Assembly: GCF_028610625.1 (NCBI RefSeq)
Contig: NZ_JAQQWU010000001.1
Location: 663,559-727,558 of the forward strand
From: Guptibacillus spartinae
Lineage (GTDB): Bacteria > Bacillota > Bacilli > Bacillales > Guptibacillaceae
Direction of reading: 5' to 3'
Length of the DNA stretch: 64,000 bases
In this document: one piece after another, positions 53,237 to 61,634 of the stretch
Position numbering within the stretch: the first letter of the stretch is position 1
Layout: the number at the start of each line of letters is the position of its first letter
The notes under the pieces: generated by a model
Seen by the model: only the letters and a program-made list of their open reading frames with translations
Databases searched by the model: none
Told to the model about the DNA's origin: nothing
Translations under genes and position numbers: made by a program

Positions 53237-53291
53237 TCCTTCTCCTCCTTCATCTTATTAGCGTCATGAATCGACTTTTGTACACTGTCAT

Positions 53292-53319
53292 TGTATAGTT
53301 TAGGTATAACCTTTGTAAA
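53292..53319 (-). promoter_or_regulatory. Probable promoter of the minus carotenoid operon
   Basis: On minus, TTTACA is 16 bases from TATACA, with the start point about 50 bases before the ATG. The -35 lies within the small palindrome CCTTTGTAAAGG (53310-53321). Confidence 0.45.
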
Positions 53320-53341
53320 GGAATCATAACGCTGTTAAAGT
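53313..53341 (+). promoter_or_regulatory. Possible promoter of crtO-fni
   Basis: TTGTAA is 17 bases from TAAAGT. It would share its -35 bases with the divergent promoter. Weak match. Confidence 0.3.
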
Positions 53342-53410
53342 GTTAAATGTACTTAAGGGAACATTACCTGAAATTGGATAAGTTAAACAACTTAGAAGTG
53401 AGGAATGCCT

Positions 53411-53929
53411 ATGCAGATGATCCATTTATCTACTTTAGCCTTAATCTTGGTGAACATTTTTGCGTGGCTAATCTTTCATGTATCTATCTCTTATATTTGC
53501 CTTCGCTTGCCAGATTCCTTTTACCAATCAAAAAAAAGTGAGGTAAACAATCGAAAGCGAGAACTTTATTTATATGAAAGCTTACGAATTCGGAAATGGA
53601 AAACCATTCTACCTGATGGGGGAGACGTATTTAAAGGTGGATTTCGAAAAAAAGAATTAAAAACACTCAGTTCTTCTTATATTCAAAAATTTATCGTCGA
53701 GACGCGACGTGCAGAAGTGACGCACTGGCTATTGATTCCACCATCCATCTTGTTTTTCATATGGAATCCATTAACCATTGGAATTACTATGATAGGTTAT
53801 GCACTGATTGTTAACCTTCCATTTATCCTTATTCAACGGTACAATCGACTAAGGTTAAAACCATTACTAAATAAGCAGTTGAAAAAAGAGGAGCGTAGGG
53901 GGGATTCCATTGGAACATTTGGGGTTTGA
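53411..53929 (+). CDS. crtO: Glycosyl-4,4'-diaponeurosporenoate acyltransferase
   Basis: The 172-residue protein has an N-terminal helix (6-30), the basic LRIRKWKTILPDGGDVFKGGF motif, ETRRAEVTHWLL and a second membrane pair (PPSILFFIWNP, GYALIVNLPFILIQRYNRLRL). These match CrtO of the staphyloxanthin pathway, which esterifies a fatty acid to the sugar of a glycosyl carotenoid. ATG 53411 is about 8 bases after GTGAGG; ATG 53405 is too close. It overlaps fni by 20 bases. Confidence 0.87.
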   Translation: MQMIHLSTLALILVNIFAWLIFHVSISYICLRLPDSFYQSKKSEVNNRKRELYLYESLRIRKWKTILPDGGDVFKGGFRKKELKTLSSSYIQKFIVETRRAEVTHWLLIPPSILFFIWNPLTIGITMIGYALIVNLPFILIQRYNRLRLKPLLNKQLKKEERRGDSIGTFGV

Positions 53930-54953
53930 TCAAACCGAAAAAAGAAAAAACGAACATATCGATATTTGTCTGACAGAAGAGGTTGAAGGAGAAGGGTTAA
54001 CAACAGGGTTAGAACGGTATCGTTTTAAGCACAATCCTTTACCTGAGATTGCTTATAATGAAGTGGATATTTCGACTTCATTTCTAAATAAGAAATTAAA
54101 CACACCATTTTTAATAAGCTCAATGACAGGTGGAACAGAACGAGCGTGGCAAATAAATCAGCGACTTGCAAAAGCCGCGGAGGCACATGGTTGGGCGCTT
54201 GGAGTGGGTTCGATGCGTGCGGCAATTCAAGAATCGAAATCAGTTTATTCATTTGATGTTCGAAAATATGCCCCTACCATCCCAGTTCTGGCGAATATTG
54301 GAGCTGTTCAACTTAATTATGGTTTTACGGTTGAAGAATGTAAGCGATCGATCGATTTAATTCAAGCTGATGCGCTCATACTTCATTTAAATCCATTACA
54401 AGAAGTCTTTCAACCTGAAGGCGATACAGACTTCCAAGATTTAATTGTGAAAATACGCGAAGTAGCTAAGGCGATTCCTGTTCCACTTGGAGTAAAAGAA
54501 GTAGGCATGGGGATTGATGCGAAAACAGCTCAGCGGCTTATTAGTGCCGGAGCAAGCTTTATCGATGTAGCCGGTGCAGGCGGAACGTCATGGATTCAAG
54601 TAGAAAGCTATCGTTCTCATCAAACGATGCGCCGACAGGCAGCGAAAGCTTTTGAGGATTGGGGAAATCCCACGGCGGATTGTATTATTGATGTACGAAA
54701 GCAGCATCCTGATGTTCCAATGATTGCAAGTGGCGGGCTAAAAAACGGCGTGGACGCTGCAAAAGCAATTGCTCTTGGTGCAGATGTCTCTGGATTTGGG
54801 AGAGCACTACTTGAAAATGCTGTAGATGATAGCGAAGAAGCCCTATCAGAACAGTTAAAACGCATTGAATTTGAACTAAGAACAGCCATGTTTGGTATAG
54901 GTGCTTCGTCGATCAACAGACTAAAATACAATAGCGCCTTACGTAAGAAATAG
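53910..54953 (+). CDS. fni: Isopentenyl-diphosphate isomerase, type 2
   Basis: The 347-residue FMN enzyme has RKNEHIDICL at the start, PFLISSMTGGTERAWQIN, GVGSMRAAIQE, HLNPLQEVFQPEGD, IDVAGAGGTSW and MIASGGLKNGVDAAKAIALGAD. It interconverts IPP and DMAPP, supplying farnesyl-PP for the carotenoids. TTG 53910 follows AGGGGGG and lies within the crtO end, so the two are coupled. A terminator follows. Confidence 0.95.
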   Translation: MEHLGFDQTEKRKNEHIDICLTEEVEGEGLTTGLERYRFKHNPLPEIAYNEVDISTSFLNKKLNTPFLISSMTGGTERAWQINQRLAKAAEAHGWALGVGSMRAAIQESKSVYSFDVRKYAPTIPVLANIGAVQLNYGFTVEECKRSIDLIQADALILHLNPLQEVFQPEGDTDFQDLIVKIREVAKAIPVPLGVKEVGMGIDAKTAQRLISAGASFIDVAGAGGTSWIQVESYRSHQTMRRQAAKAFEDWGNPTADCIIDVRKQHPDVPMIASGGLKNGVDAAKAIALGADVSGFGRALLENAVDDSEEALSEQLKRIEFELRTAMFGIGASSINRLKYNSALRKK

Positions 54954-54979
54954 TCAGAGCCGTTGCTCTGGCTTTTTTG
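54953..54979 (+). terminator. Terminator after fni
   Basis: GTCAGAGC and GCTCTGGC around CGTT, then six T. Confidence 0.8.
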
Positions 54980-55035
54980 TTTTTGAATAGGTCGTCCTCA
55001 TGCGTGCAAACTAGAGCTGAAGGAGGGCGAACTTA

Positions 55036-56439
55036 TTGGACTGGTTATCTGTGTTCCCTTTTATCGTCGTCATTTTGGTAGCGATGAAAACAAAGCTTGT
55101 AATCCCGGGTCTAACAGCAGGGCTATTAACAGCTTCATTTATTGATAAGCCTGGCGTTATTATTGGATTACAACAGTTTTATGAGTTTATTATGAGTGGT
55201 CTGAAAGATGAAAATAATATTAAAATTGTTCTCTTTCTTTATATGTTTACCGGATTAATTGGATTAATGAAAAATACAGGTGGTATAAAAGGATTTGTTC
55301 ATCTCGCTTCTTCAAAGATTAATACAAAAAAAGGAGCTTTATTTCTTACCTGGATTTCAACAATTGGAACATTTAGTGCTCCAAGCTTTCGTATTGTAAC
55401 GGTAGCCCCAATTATGAAAGCTCTCTTAAATAAAGTAAAGATTACCCCTCAAGAACTTGGTTTTGTCATTGAGACAACGGCAACTCCAGTCATTGTTTTA
55501 ATGCCGATAGCGACTGCATTTGTTGGATATATGTCGTCGGTCGTTCAACTTTCACTAAAGGCAGAAGGAATTGAAGGCGATGGTTATCGCTTTTTTTTAG
55601 AAAGCATTCCCTACAACTTCTTTTCTATAAGTATCATCATTATTGGTTTTTACTTAAGCTTTTTTCATCATCGAAAAAAACAGGCGACTGATGCAGGTAA
55701 TCAAGAAAAGGAGCTTGATGATCAGTGGGAGGACTGCCATCCTGCCGTAGCAAAGGACCTTCCGAAAAAACCGATGAATTTATTGTTGCCACTAGGTGGG
55801 GTTATCCTTTTAACACTATTACTTACTTATTGGAGTGGGTATGAGAAAGGGTTTCATTCTATCATTCAAGCGTTCATCGAAGCTGATGTTTTAGATGCGA
55901 TGGTTTTTGCGCTTCTAACAACAGTCCTACTTACGTTCGTTTTCTATTTATTTCAGCGTTTCTCTTTGAAAGAACTCGTTTCCTCATTTATTGAAGGTGG
56001 AAATGAGATGATGCCTGTCATTGTATTATTAACAGTCGTATGGGGACTTGCTGCTTCCACTGAAGCGCTCGGATTTTCTGCATTTGTGACATCTAATCTT
56101 GATTGGATTCCATCTTTGTTCGTTCCGCCTGTTTTGTTTCTTGTTGGCGCATTTATCTCTTATTTCATTGGTTCATCGTGGGGGACATGGGGTATCTTAA
56201 TGCCTCTTGGAATTTCACTTGGCCATTCAACTGGGACCGATTTACCTCTGGTTATTGGAGCTGTATTTGCTAGTGGAACATTTGGTGCGTTCGCTTCGCC
56301 ACTAAGTGACAATACAAATACCATTGCACGAATCTTGAAATTAAACCCGATGACCTATGCTAAATTTAAGCTAACGCCTGCCCTTATTGCAGCCGGGGCG
56401 GCGGCTGTCAGTTATTTTATTATTTCTTTCGTGGCTTAA
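55036..56439 (+). CDS. Na+/H+ antiporter NhaC family protein
   Basis: The 467-residue protein has about 11 membrane helices and the NhaC/YqkI-like pattern: MFTGLIGLMKNTGG, ATPVIVLMPIATAFVGYM, SWGTWGILMPLGISLG and FGAFASPLSDNTN. It would exchange Na+ (or an organic anion) for H+ at the membrane; NhaC relatives also move malate-lactate or amino acids. A loop at about 215-240 is charged. TTG 55036 follows AAGGAGGG. Confidence 0.85.
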   Translation: MDWLSVFPFIVVILVAMKTKLVIPGLTAGLLTASFIDKPGVIIGLQQFYEFIMSGLKDENNIKIVLFLYMFTGLIGLMKNTGGIKGFVHLASSKINTKKGALFLTWISTIGTFSAPSFRIVTVAPIMKALLNKVKITPQELGFVIETTATPVIVLMPIATAFVGYMSSVVQLSLKAEGIEGDGYRFFLESIPYNFFSISIIIIGFYLSFFHHRKKQATDAGNQEKELDDQWEDCHPAVAKDLPKKPMNLLLPLGGVILLTLLLTYWSGYEKGFHSIIQAFIEADVLDAMVFALLTTVLLTFVFYLFQRFSLKELVSSFIEGGNEMMPVIVLLTVVWGLAASTEALGFSAFVTSNLDWIPSLFVPPVLFLVGAFISYFIGSSWGTWGILMPLGISLGHSTGTDLPLVIGAVFASGTFGAFASPLSDNTNTIARILKLNPMTYAKFKLTPALIAAGAAAVSYFIISFVA

Positions 56440-56461
56440 CAGATTCGTGAGCACTTTTGTA

Positions 56462-56490
56462 TTGACAACTGTTTTAATACCCTTTATTAT
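56462..56490 (+). promoter_or_regulatory. Sigma-A promoter ahead of the SAM riboswitch
   Basis: A perfect TTGACA is 17 bases from TATTAT, and the start near 56497 lies about 27 bases before the aptamer. Confidence 0.7.
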
Positions 56491-56523
56491 TGAAAATAAC
56501 TTAATAATCCTTTATATAAAGGA

Positions 56524-56692
56524 TCTTCTTATTCAGAGAGGTGGAGGGACTGGCCCTTAGATACCTCGGCAACGGACCAATGAACATATTGTTCACTTGG
56601 AACCGTGCCAATTCCTGCGGCGAAAGTCGAAAAATGAGAAGAGGCTCGGTCAATCCAAACCCTCTTCTGTTCGGTCAGATGAGGGTTTTTTG
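56524..56692 (+). promoter_or_regulatory. S-box (SAM-I) riboswitch with terminator
   Basis: The aptamer is at about 56524-56642. P1 pairs TCTTCTTATT with AATGAGAAGA. Conserved blocks are AGAGAGGTGGAGGGACTGGCCC, CTCGGCAACGG and CCGTGCCAATTCCTGC. P3 is CCAATGAAC/GTTCACTTGG and P4 is CGGC/GTCG. The terminator (AACCCTC to GAGGGTT, then T7) is at 56657-56691, and the P1 3' strand AGAAGAGG can instead pair with CCTCTTCT as antiterminator. SAM should stop transcription before the msrA gene. It breaks the 20-base limit nowhere and the fit is close. Confidence 0.93.
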
Positions 56693-56734
56693 TATGCTCC
56701 CACATCTGGAAAATTGTTTAAGTAGAGGGAGTGA

Positions 56735-57391
56735 ATGATATTGCATACACTAGTGGATAACGAAACAAGAAAACAGCAGCTTATTAAGACCCTTCTCCAA
56801 AAAGGAATTTATAAGAAGGGTAACAAACAGCTTTATATGTTAACACTAAATGAACTTGAAAACATATATGCGCGATCAGAGAAAATGAATACGATAACTG
56901 GAAACGGAGTGGTCACAGTGGCGCAAGCAACATTTGCAGCAGGGTGCTTCTGGGGTGTAGAAGCGCTATTTCAACAATTAAACGGAGTCATTTCAACATC
57001 AACAGGATTTACTGGTGGTGAAACGATTAACCCTACGTATGAAGACGTTTATTCAGAGTTAACAGGGCATGCAGAATCTGTTCAGGTTGAATATGATCCT
57101 ACTCTCATTTCTTATGAAGAGTTGGTTGAAGTTTTTTTTGAGAATCATAACCCAACTTCTTTAAATCGCCAGGGGGAAGATATTGGAACACGCTATCGTT
57201 CAGCGATCTTCTTCCATACAGATGAACAGGCACAAATTGCCCTTCTAGCAAAAGAAAAACTTGAGCAATCTGGCCGCTTCAAGAAACCGGTTGTGACTCA
57301 AGTTGTTCCAATGACATCATTTTATCGTGCAGAAGAGTATCACCAGAGTTATCTAGCTAAAAGAGGGCAGTCTTCTTGCAAAATCTCTTAA
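56735..57391 (+). CDS. msrA: Peptide-methionine (S)-S-oxide reductase MsrA with N-terminal FbpA-like domain
   Basis: The 218-residue frame has two parts. Residues 1-50 (TRKQQLIKTLLQKGIYKK, LYMLTLNELENIY) resemble the Fur-regulated basic protein FbpA. Residues 62-218 are MsrA with Cys71 in AAGCFWGVEALF, the HAESVQVEYDP block and a C-terminal Cys (QSSCKIS). MsrA repairs methionine sulfoxide, consistent with SAM control. An in-frame GTG 56918, 5 bases after GGAGTGG, could start MsrA alone. ATG 56735 and TTG 56741 are both possible for the long form. Confidence 0.88.
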   Translation: MILHTLVDNETRKQQLIKTLLQKGIYKKGNKQLYMLTLNELENIYARSEKMNTITGNGVVTVAQATFAAGCFWGVEALFQQLNGVISTSTGFTGGETINPTYEDVYSELTGHAESVQVEYDPTLISYEELVEVFFENHNPTSLNRQGEDIGTRYRSAIFFHTDEQAQIALLAKEKLEQSGRFKKPVVTQVVPMTSFYRAEEYHQSYLAKRGQSSCKIS

Positions 57392-57395
57392 TACT

Positions 57396-57433
57396 AAAAA
57401 GCTTTACCTCGTCTCACGAGGTAAAGCTTTTTA
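57396..57433. terminator. Bidirectional terminator between msrA and the hydrolase gene
   Basis: AAAAAGCTTTACCTCGT and ACGAGGTAAAGCTTTTT around CTC. Confidence 0.87.
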
Positions 57434-59671
57434 ATTGGGCTGATTTACACCAATTTGATCAAGGAATACTTTTCCTTTTGGTGAAGCGTTAAATTCAAAT
57501 GTAATGGATTCGATCTCTTTCGGCTTCATTAAGGTATTATCTTCAATAAATCGTTGCATTGGGATGTTAAACGTTTGAAGGACGGGTTCAGTCTCTTCAC
57601 CGTACCGTCGTTCTTCAAAGTACTTTGTTTTCGTATGCTTTATAGGGAGAACCCCGGGCATCGGCATAACTTCACTTAACAAGACGCTAGTAGATTCACC
57701 ACTAGATGAGCTTACAGTAATAACAAAGTCAAGCGGCTGCTGATCTTTTGCATCTGATACGTTTGCGGCAGTAAACGTTAACGCACTATTCGATGAGAAG
57801 GAAAATGGATCTTGCAATGCTTTTGTAAAGTGGAGAGAGTAGGAACCATTTGTGGAATAAGACTGATCCCATTTTAAGAACACACCGTGAGTTCCTCTGT
57901 CTTTCTCTCTCCGAAATTCAAGTTCTCCTTCATACCATTGAAGGAAGCTATTTGCTTCTATTTCGATAAATGGAGATGTTGCGGTTAGCACGTTTACATC
58001 TTCTTCAAAGTCACTGAAAATATGGTAAGAGGAATCTTCGTACTTACTAATATAGGTCGTATGAGGTAGCCAATTTAAGGCGTAACGGTAGTCCTCAAAC
58101 ATCGGTTGATAGCTTTCATCTTTATGAAGAGTCGTTTCAAGAAAACCAGAAACGTATGTACGGGCAATTTGACGTTGTTCTTCCCCTTCAAGTAAAGGTT
58201 GTTTATTTAAGAGTAGCGTAAAAGGAAAATATGTATCGTTTTCTCCCCAAGTCGAGTTAAATTGTCCATGATTCGCACCATCAATATAAAGGGCGGCTTT
58301 TATCTTTTGTTCACCACCTGTTAATTCAATGCCGTTGTATTGGCGATCTCCTTCAAATTCAGATAAATCACTATCATATGACCCGCCAACCAATAAGTAA
58401 TTCACATCATCTACATTAATTTTTCGATCAGAAAGGGTTTGATAGTCGGTAGGAGCAAGAGCAATCACCGTTTCAATGTTGTAGTCGAAGTTAAATCGCA
58501 TATTGGCGTTATCTGGATAGCGATCAAGTTCATTAAATTTTGTCGCAAGAATGGCCGCTTGTCCCCCTCGAGAATGTCCGATTAACGCAATATGATCCAT
58601 ATCAACTTTATTGAAAAACGGCGTATCCTTTTGAGTTGATAGTGCCTCGATTTCTTCAATATGTTTTAGTAACAACCAGGCTCTGCCATTAATATCTCCA
58701 GCAACACCACCGGACCACGATGAATTGAAAAAGTTTTCATCAACCGATACGGTGATAAACCCCCTACTTGCGAGTAACTCCCCAAGATAATTGTAGCCTT
58801 CATCAGAAAAGTCCTCCATCTTATGATTTCCGTGTACCACAAGAACGAGGGGAAAAGGGCCGTCACCATCTGGCATGAAGACACGTCCGTTTAATGGAAC
58901 ATTCGAATCTTTGAAGCCCCAAAACCATTCTCGTTCCTTAGACCATTCTCCGATCATACTTGAAGCGTTAACTGAACTCGTTTTAAGATCAACATTTTTA
59001 CTAAATTCATCACGTTGTTTATCTGTTCCACTTCCGTATGTAAAGGTTTGAACCGTATACGAACCAGCACTTGCAGGATTCTCGCTCACTGGAGAGAAGG
59101 GTTCCACATTGTTGGCAAGCCGCTCATCCATGATCCCGGGGGTGAAGAGCCAATAACAGAAAGTGCCAGTTACTAAAACGCCTAACAAAAGCATTATCCA
59201 AGAAAATGGCTTTTTTAACCCTTTCTTTAACGAATAGCCAAAGAGTGATCCAGTGATTATGCCAATACCTACTAGAAAGTAAGCAAGAGGGAGAATGTTT
59301 TCCAGACTACGAAATTGATCTAGTGTGTAGATCATTATTGCAAGTGAAATTCCAATACTAGAGATGAAAAGAGCAGGAAGCTTTTTCAACTTACCGATAA
59401 ACCAGGTGCCAATCCCTACAGCCCCCCACGTGCTAACAATGGCGATAAGAAAAAAAAGAATGATGTCGATCCATTTCCCAAGACCAGTATGGAAATCAAA
59501 ACCAATGGAGAAGATGAGAAGCATTGTAATTAATAGGGCTCCGTAAGAAGCCCCTTTCCAACTAGCGATGAAGAAGGATTGTATAGGTTTTAGGAGTGGT
59601 GAAAATTTTTTAAAGTTATTTTTCTTATGCGTTTCTTTACGTGTCTTATCAAGCTCTGGTTCTTGTTCCAC
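57431..59671 (-). CDS. Large membrane-anchored alpha/beta hydrolase
   Basis: The 746-residue protein has five membrane helices in the first 185 residues. An extracellular alpha/beta hydrolase domain (about 260-500) follows, with VVHGNHKMEDF, nucleophile elbow GHSRGGQAA, LAPTDYQ and DGANHGQFN with the catalytic His. A C-terminal beta-rich region (560-746) resembles a carbohydrate-binding-like sandwich. The catalytic part should face outside. It may act on wall, lipid or polymer substrates; none is known. GTG 59671 is 6 bases after GGAGG; TTG 59689 is less likely. Confidence 0.8.
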   Translation of the reverse strand: MEQEPELDKTRKETHKKNNFKKFSPLLKPIQSFFIASWKGASYGALLITMLLIFSIGFDFHTGLGKWIDIILFFLIAIVSTWGAVGIGTWFIGKLKKLPALFISSIGISLAIMIYTLDQFRSLENILPLAYFLVGIGIITGSLFGYSLKKGLKKPFSWIMLLLGVLVTGTFCYWLFTPGIMDERLANNVEPFSPVSENPASAGSYTVQTFTYGSGTDKQRDEFSKNVDLKTSSVNASSMIGEWSKEREWFWGFKDSNVPLNGRVFMPDGDGPFPLVLVVHGNHKMEDFSDEGYNYLGELLASRGFITVSVDENFFNSSWSGGVAGDINGRAWLLLKHIEEIEALSTQKDTPFFNKVDMDHIALIGHSRGGQAAILATKFNELDRYPDNANMRFNFDYNIETVIALAPTDYQTLSDRKINVDDVNYLLVGGSYDSDLSEFEGDRQYNGIELTGGEQKIKAALYIDGANHGQFNSTWGENDTYFPFTLLLNKQPLLEGEEQRQIARTYVSGFLETTLHKDESYQPMFEDYRYALNWLPHTTYISKYEDSSYHIFSDFEEDVNVLTATSPFIEIEANSFLQWYEGELEFRREKDRGTHGVFLKWDQSYSTNGSYSLHFTKALQDPFSFSSNSALTFTAANVSDAKDQQPLDFVITVSSSSGESTSVLLSEVMPMPGVLPIKHTKTKYFEERRYGEETEPVLQTFNIPMQRFIEDNTLMKPKEIESITFEFNASPKGKVFLDQIGVNQPN

Positions 59672-59803
59672 ATGAATCCTCCATTTCAATAAATGTTACT
59701 GTTATTATAGCAAACACTAAAAGAAGAAGGGGATATTCCTATTACTGCTTCGTCTCAAATGTAGTTCGTTCATTTAATTGTCAAAACGAGTACAGCAAAG
59801 GAT

Positions 59804-59832
59804 TTGATTCTCTCTTACATAAGTCGTACAAT
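59804..59832 (+). promoter_or_regulatory. Sigma-A promoter of cydDC
   Basis: TTGATT is 17 bases from TACAAT; the start would be near 59839. Confidence 0.6.
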
Positions 59833-59846
59833 AAAAGTAAGATTTA

Positions 59847-59864
59847 ATGTGAAGTTTTTCACAA
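59847..59864 (+). promoter_or_regulatory. Rex-type operator in front of cydDC
   Basis: ATGTGAAGTTTTTCACAA matches the Rex box TTGTGAA-N4-TTCACAA at 13 of 14 fixed positions. It sits just after the start point, where a bound repressor would block RNA polymerase. Rex leaves DNA when NADH rises, as in B. subtilis cyd. Confidence 0.7.
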
Positions 59865-59900
59865 ACGTTTGTTTGTGATCTAGATAAAGGTGGGGATTGA

Positions 59901-61634
59901 GTGAAGAATGAGCTTAAAAGATATGCTTCCGGTTTTGAACTCACACATCTGTTCATGATCTTTGGCGCTTTTTTTATTGGTGCTTCGATCATCGCACAGG
60001 CCTTTCTAATAGTTGATATTGTAAATAAAGTTTTCGTGGGGAAAACTTCTTTTGCCGAAATTGTCCCTTTACTTATAAGTTTGCTCCTAGTGTTAGTGAT
60101 ACGGCCATCCTTATCATACTTAATGGGAAGAGCTGGCGTGACGATGGCTGCTACAGTAAAACAAAGAATTCGAAAAGCGCTATTGGGTAAATTTTCACAA
60201 GAGGCGTTACTTAGCTCTCGCATGGGCCAATCCGGACAAAAGGTGAGTATTTTGCTCGATGCCGTTGATGAGATCGACGCTTATTATAGTAAATATATTC
60301 CGCAAGTGTTCAAAACGGCAGTGATCCCAATTTTCATCTTAATTGCTGTTTCAACTCAGCATATTGAAACGGGACTAATCATGATGGTAACGGCGCCGTT
60401 TATACCGCTGTTTTATATTATTATTGGAATTCGAACACAGAAAAAATCTGAAGAGAAGCTTGAACAAATGACCGTTTTTTCTGGGAGGTTTTTGGATACC
60501 ATCCAGGGATTAACGACGTTAAATTTATTCCGACAATCAAAGAAATATCGAACGATTATGGAAGAAAGTAGCTTGAATTACCGCGACGCAACAATCGAAG
60601 TGCTTAAAGTTGCTTTCGTTTCGTCTTTAATGCTCGAGCTCATCTCCATGTTAAGTATAGGAATTATTGCACTTGAAATTGGTCTTCGTCTTATTGTGTT
60701 TAATAGCATGTCTTTTGCCACAGCGTTTTTTCTTCTTATTCTTGCTCCAGAGTTCTACCTTTCACTAAAAGAACTGGGTAGTGCCTTTCATACTGGTAGA
60801 GGGAGTATGAGTGCGATGAGTAAGATAAGTGAAGAACTACGAAATGAGAAAGAGGAAGTAACATGGGGAGATTGTCCACTAAAAAGTGAAGAAGGTCCCC
60901 CCACGATGACACTTAATAACGTTTCCTATCAGTACAATGAGAGTGAATTCGCATTATCAAAAGTAAATTTTAAGATTGAGCCATATAGCAAAACGGCGGT
61001 CATCGGGCGAAGTGGGTCTGGCAAGTCGACGCTGTTGAACATCATTGCTGGATTGCTACCATCACAACAGGGTGAGATTACTATAAATAAAGAACCGTTA
61101 TCCAGCCTAGAAGAAGAGAGCTGGTTTTCACAGATTAGCTATATTTCACAAAACCCTTATTTGTTTACTGGAACAATTGCTGAAAACATCTGTATCGGTT
61201 CAAGAAATCCAAGTCAAACTGAAATGGAAGAGGCAGCAGAAAAAGCAGGTATTTCAGCATTTGTTGCTACATTAGAAGAGGGTTATGAAACCATCATTGG
61301 TGAATCAGGTCGTGGTTTATCAGGAGGAGAAAAACAGCGGTTGGCACTGGCACGTGCGTTCTTGAAGAAGCCTAATGTCATTCTGTTTGATGAACCAACT
61401 ACTGGGCTTGATTTGTTTACTGAAAAAGTCCTACAAACTGCCATTCATTCGCTATCTGAAAATGCAACAATGATTATTGTTGCGCACCGCCTTCATACCA
61501 TTCGGAAAGCTGATCACATAATCTTACTTGAACAAGGAAAGGTGATGGCTGAAGGAACTGATAACAGCCTTTATGAATCAAGTGAGCTATATAGACAGAT
61601 GGTAAGTGCTCAAACAGATGAGGTGATTTTATGA
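59901..61634 (+). CDS. cydD: Thiol reductant ABC exporter subunit CydD
   Basis: The 577-residue protein has six membrane helices (1-310) and an ATPase domain with GRSGSGKST near 375, LSGGEKQR and ILFDEPTTGLD. CydDC exports cysteine or glutathione-like thiols or handles haem and is needed for assembly of cytochrome bd. GTG 59901 follows AAAGGTGGGG. It overlaps cydC by 4 bases. No cydAB lies in this window. Confidence 0.92.
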   Translation: MKNELKRYASGFELTHLFMIFGAFFIGASIIAQAFLIVDIVNKVFVGKTSFAEIVPLLISLLLVLVIRPSLSYLMGRAGVTMAATVKQRIRKALLGKFSQEALLSSRMGQSGQKVSILLDAVDEIDAYYSKYIPQVFKTAVIPIFILIAVSTQHIETGLIMMVTAPFIPLFYIIIGIRTQKKSEEKLEQMTVFSGRFLDTIQGLTTLNLFRQSKKYRTIMEESSLNYRDATIEVLKVAFVSSLMLELISMLSIGIIALEIGLRLIVFNSMSFATAFFLLILAPEFYLSLKELGSAFHTGRGSMSAMSKISEELRNEKEEVTWGDCPLKSEEGPPTMTLNNVSYQYNESEFALSKVNFKIEPYSKTAVIGRSGSGKSTLLNIIAGLLPSQQGEITINKEPLSSLEEESWFSQISYISQNPYLFTGTIAENICIGSRNPSQTEMEEAAEKAGISAFVATLEEGYETIIGESGRGLSGGEKQRLALARAFLKKPNVILFDEPTTGLDLFTEKVLQTAIHSLSENATMIIVAHRLHTIRKADHIILLEQGKVMAEGTDNSLYESSELYRQMVSAQTDEVIL

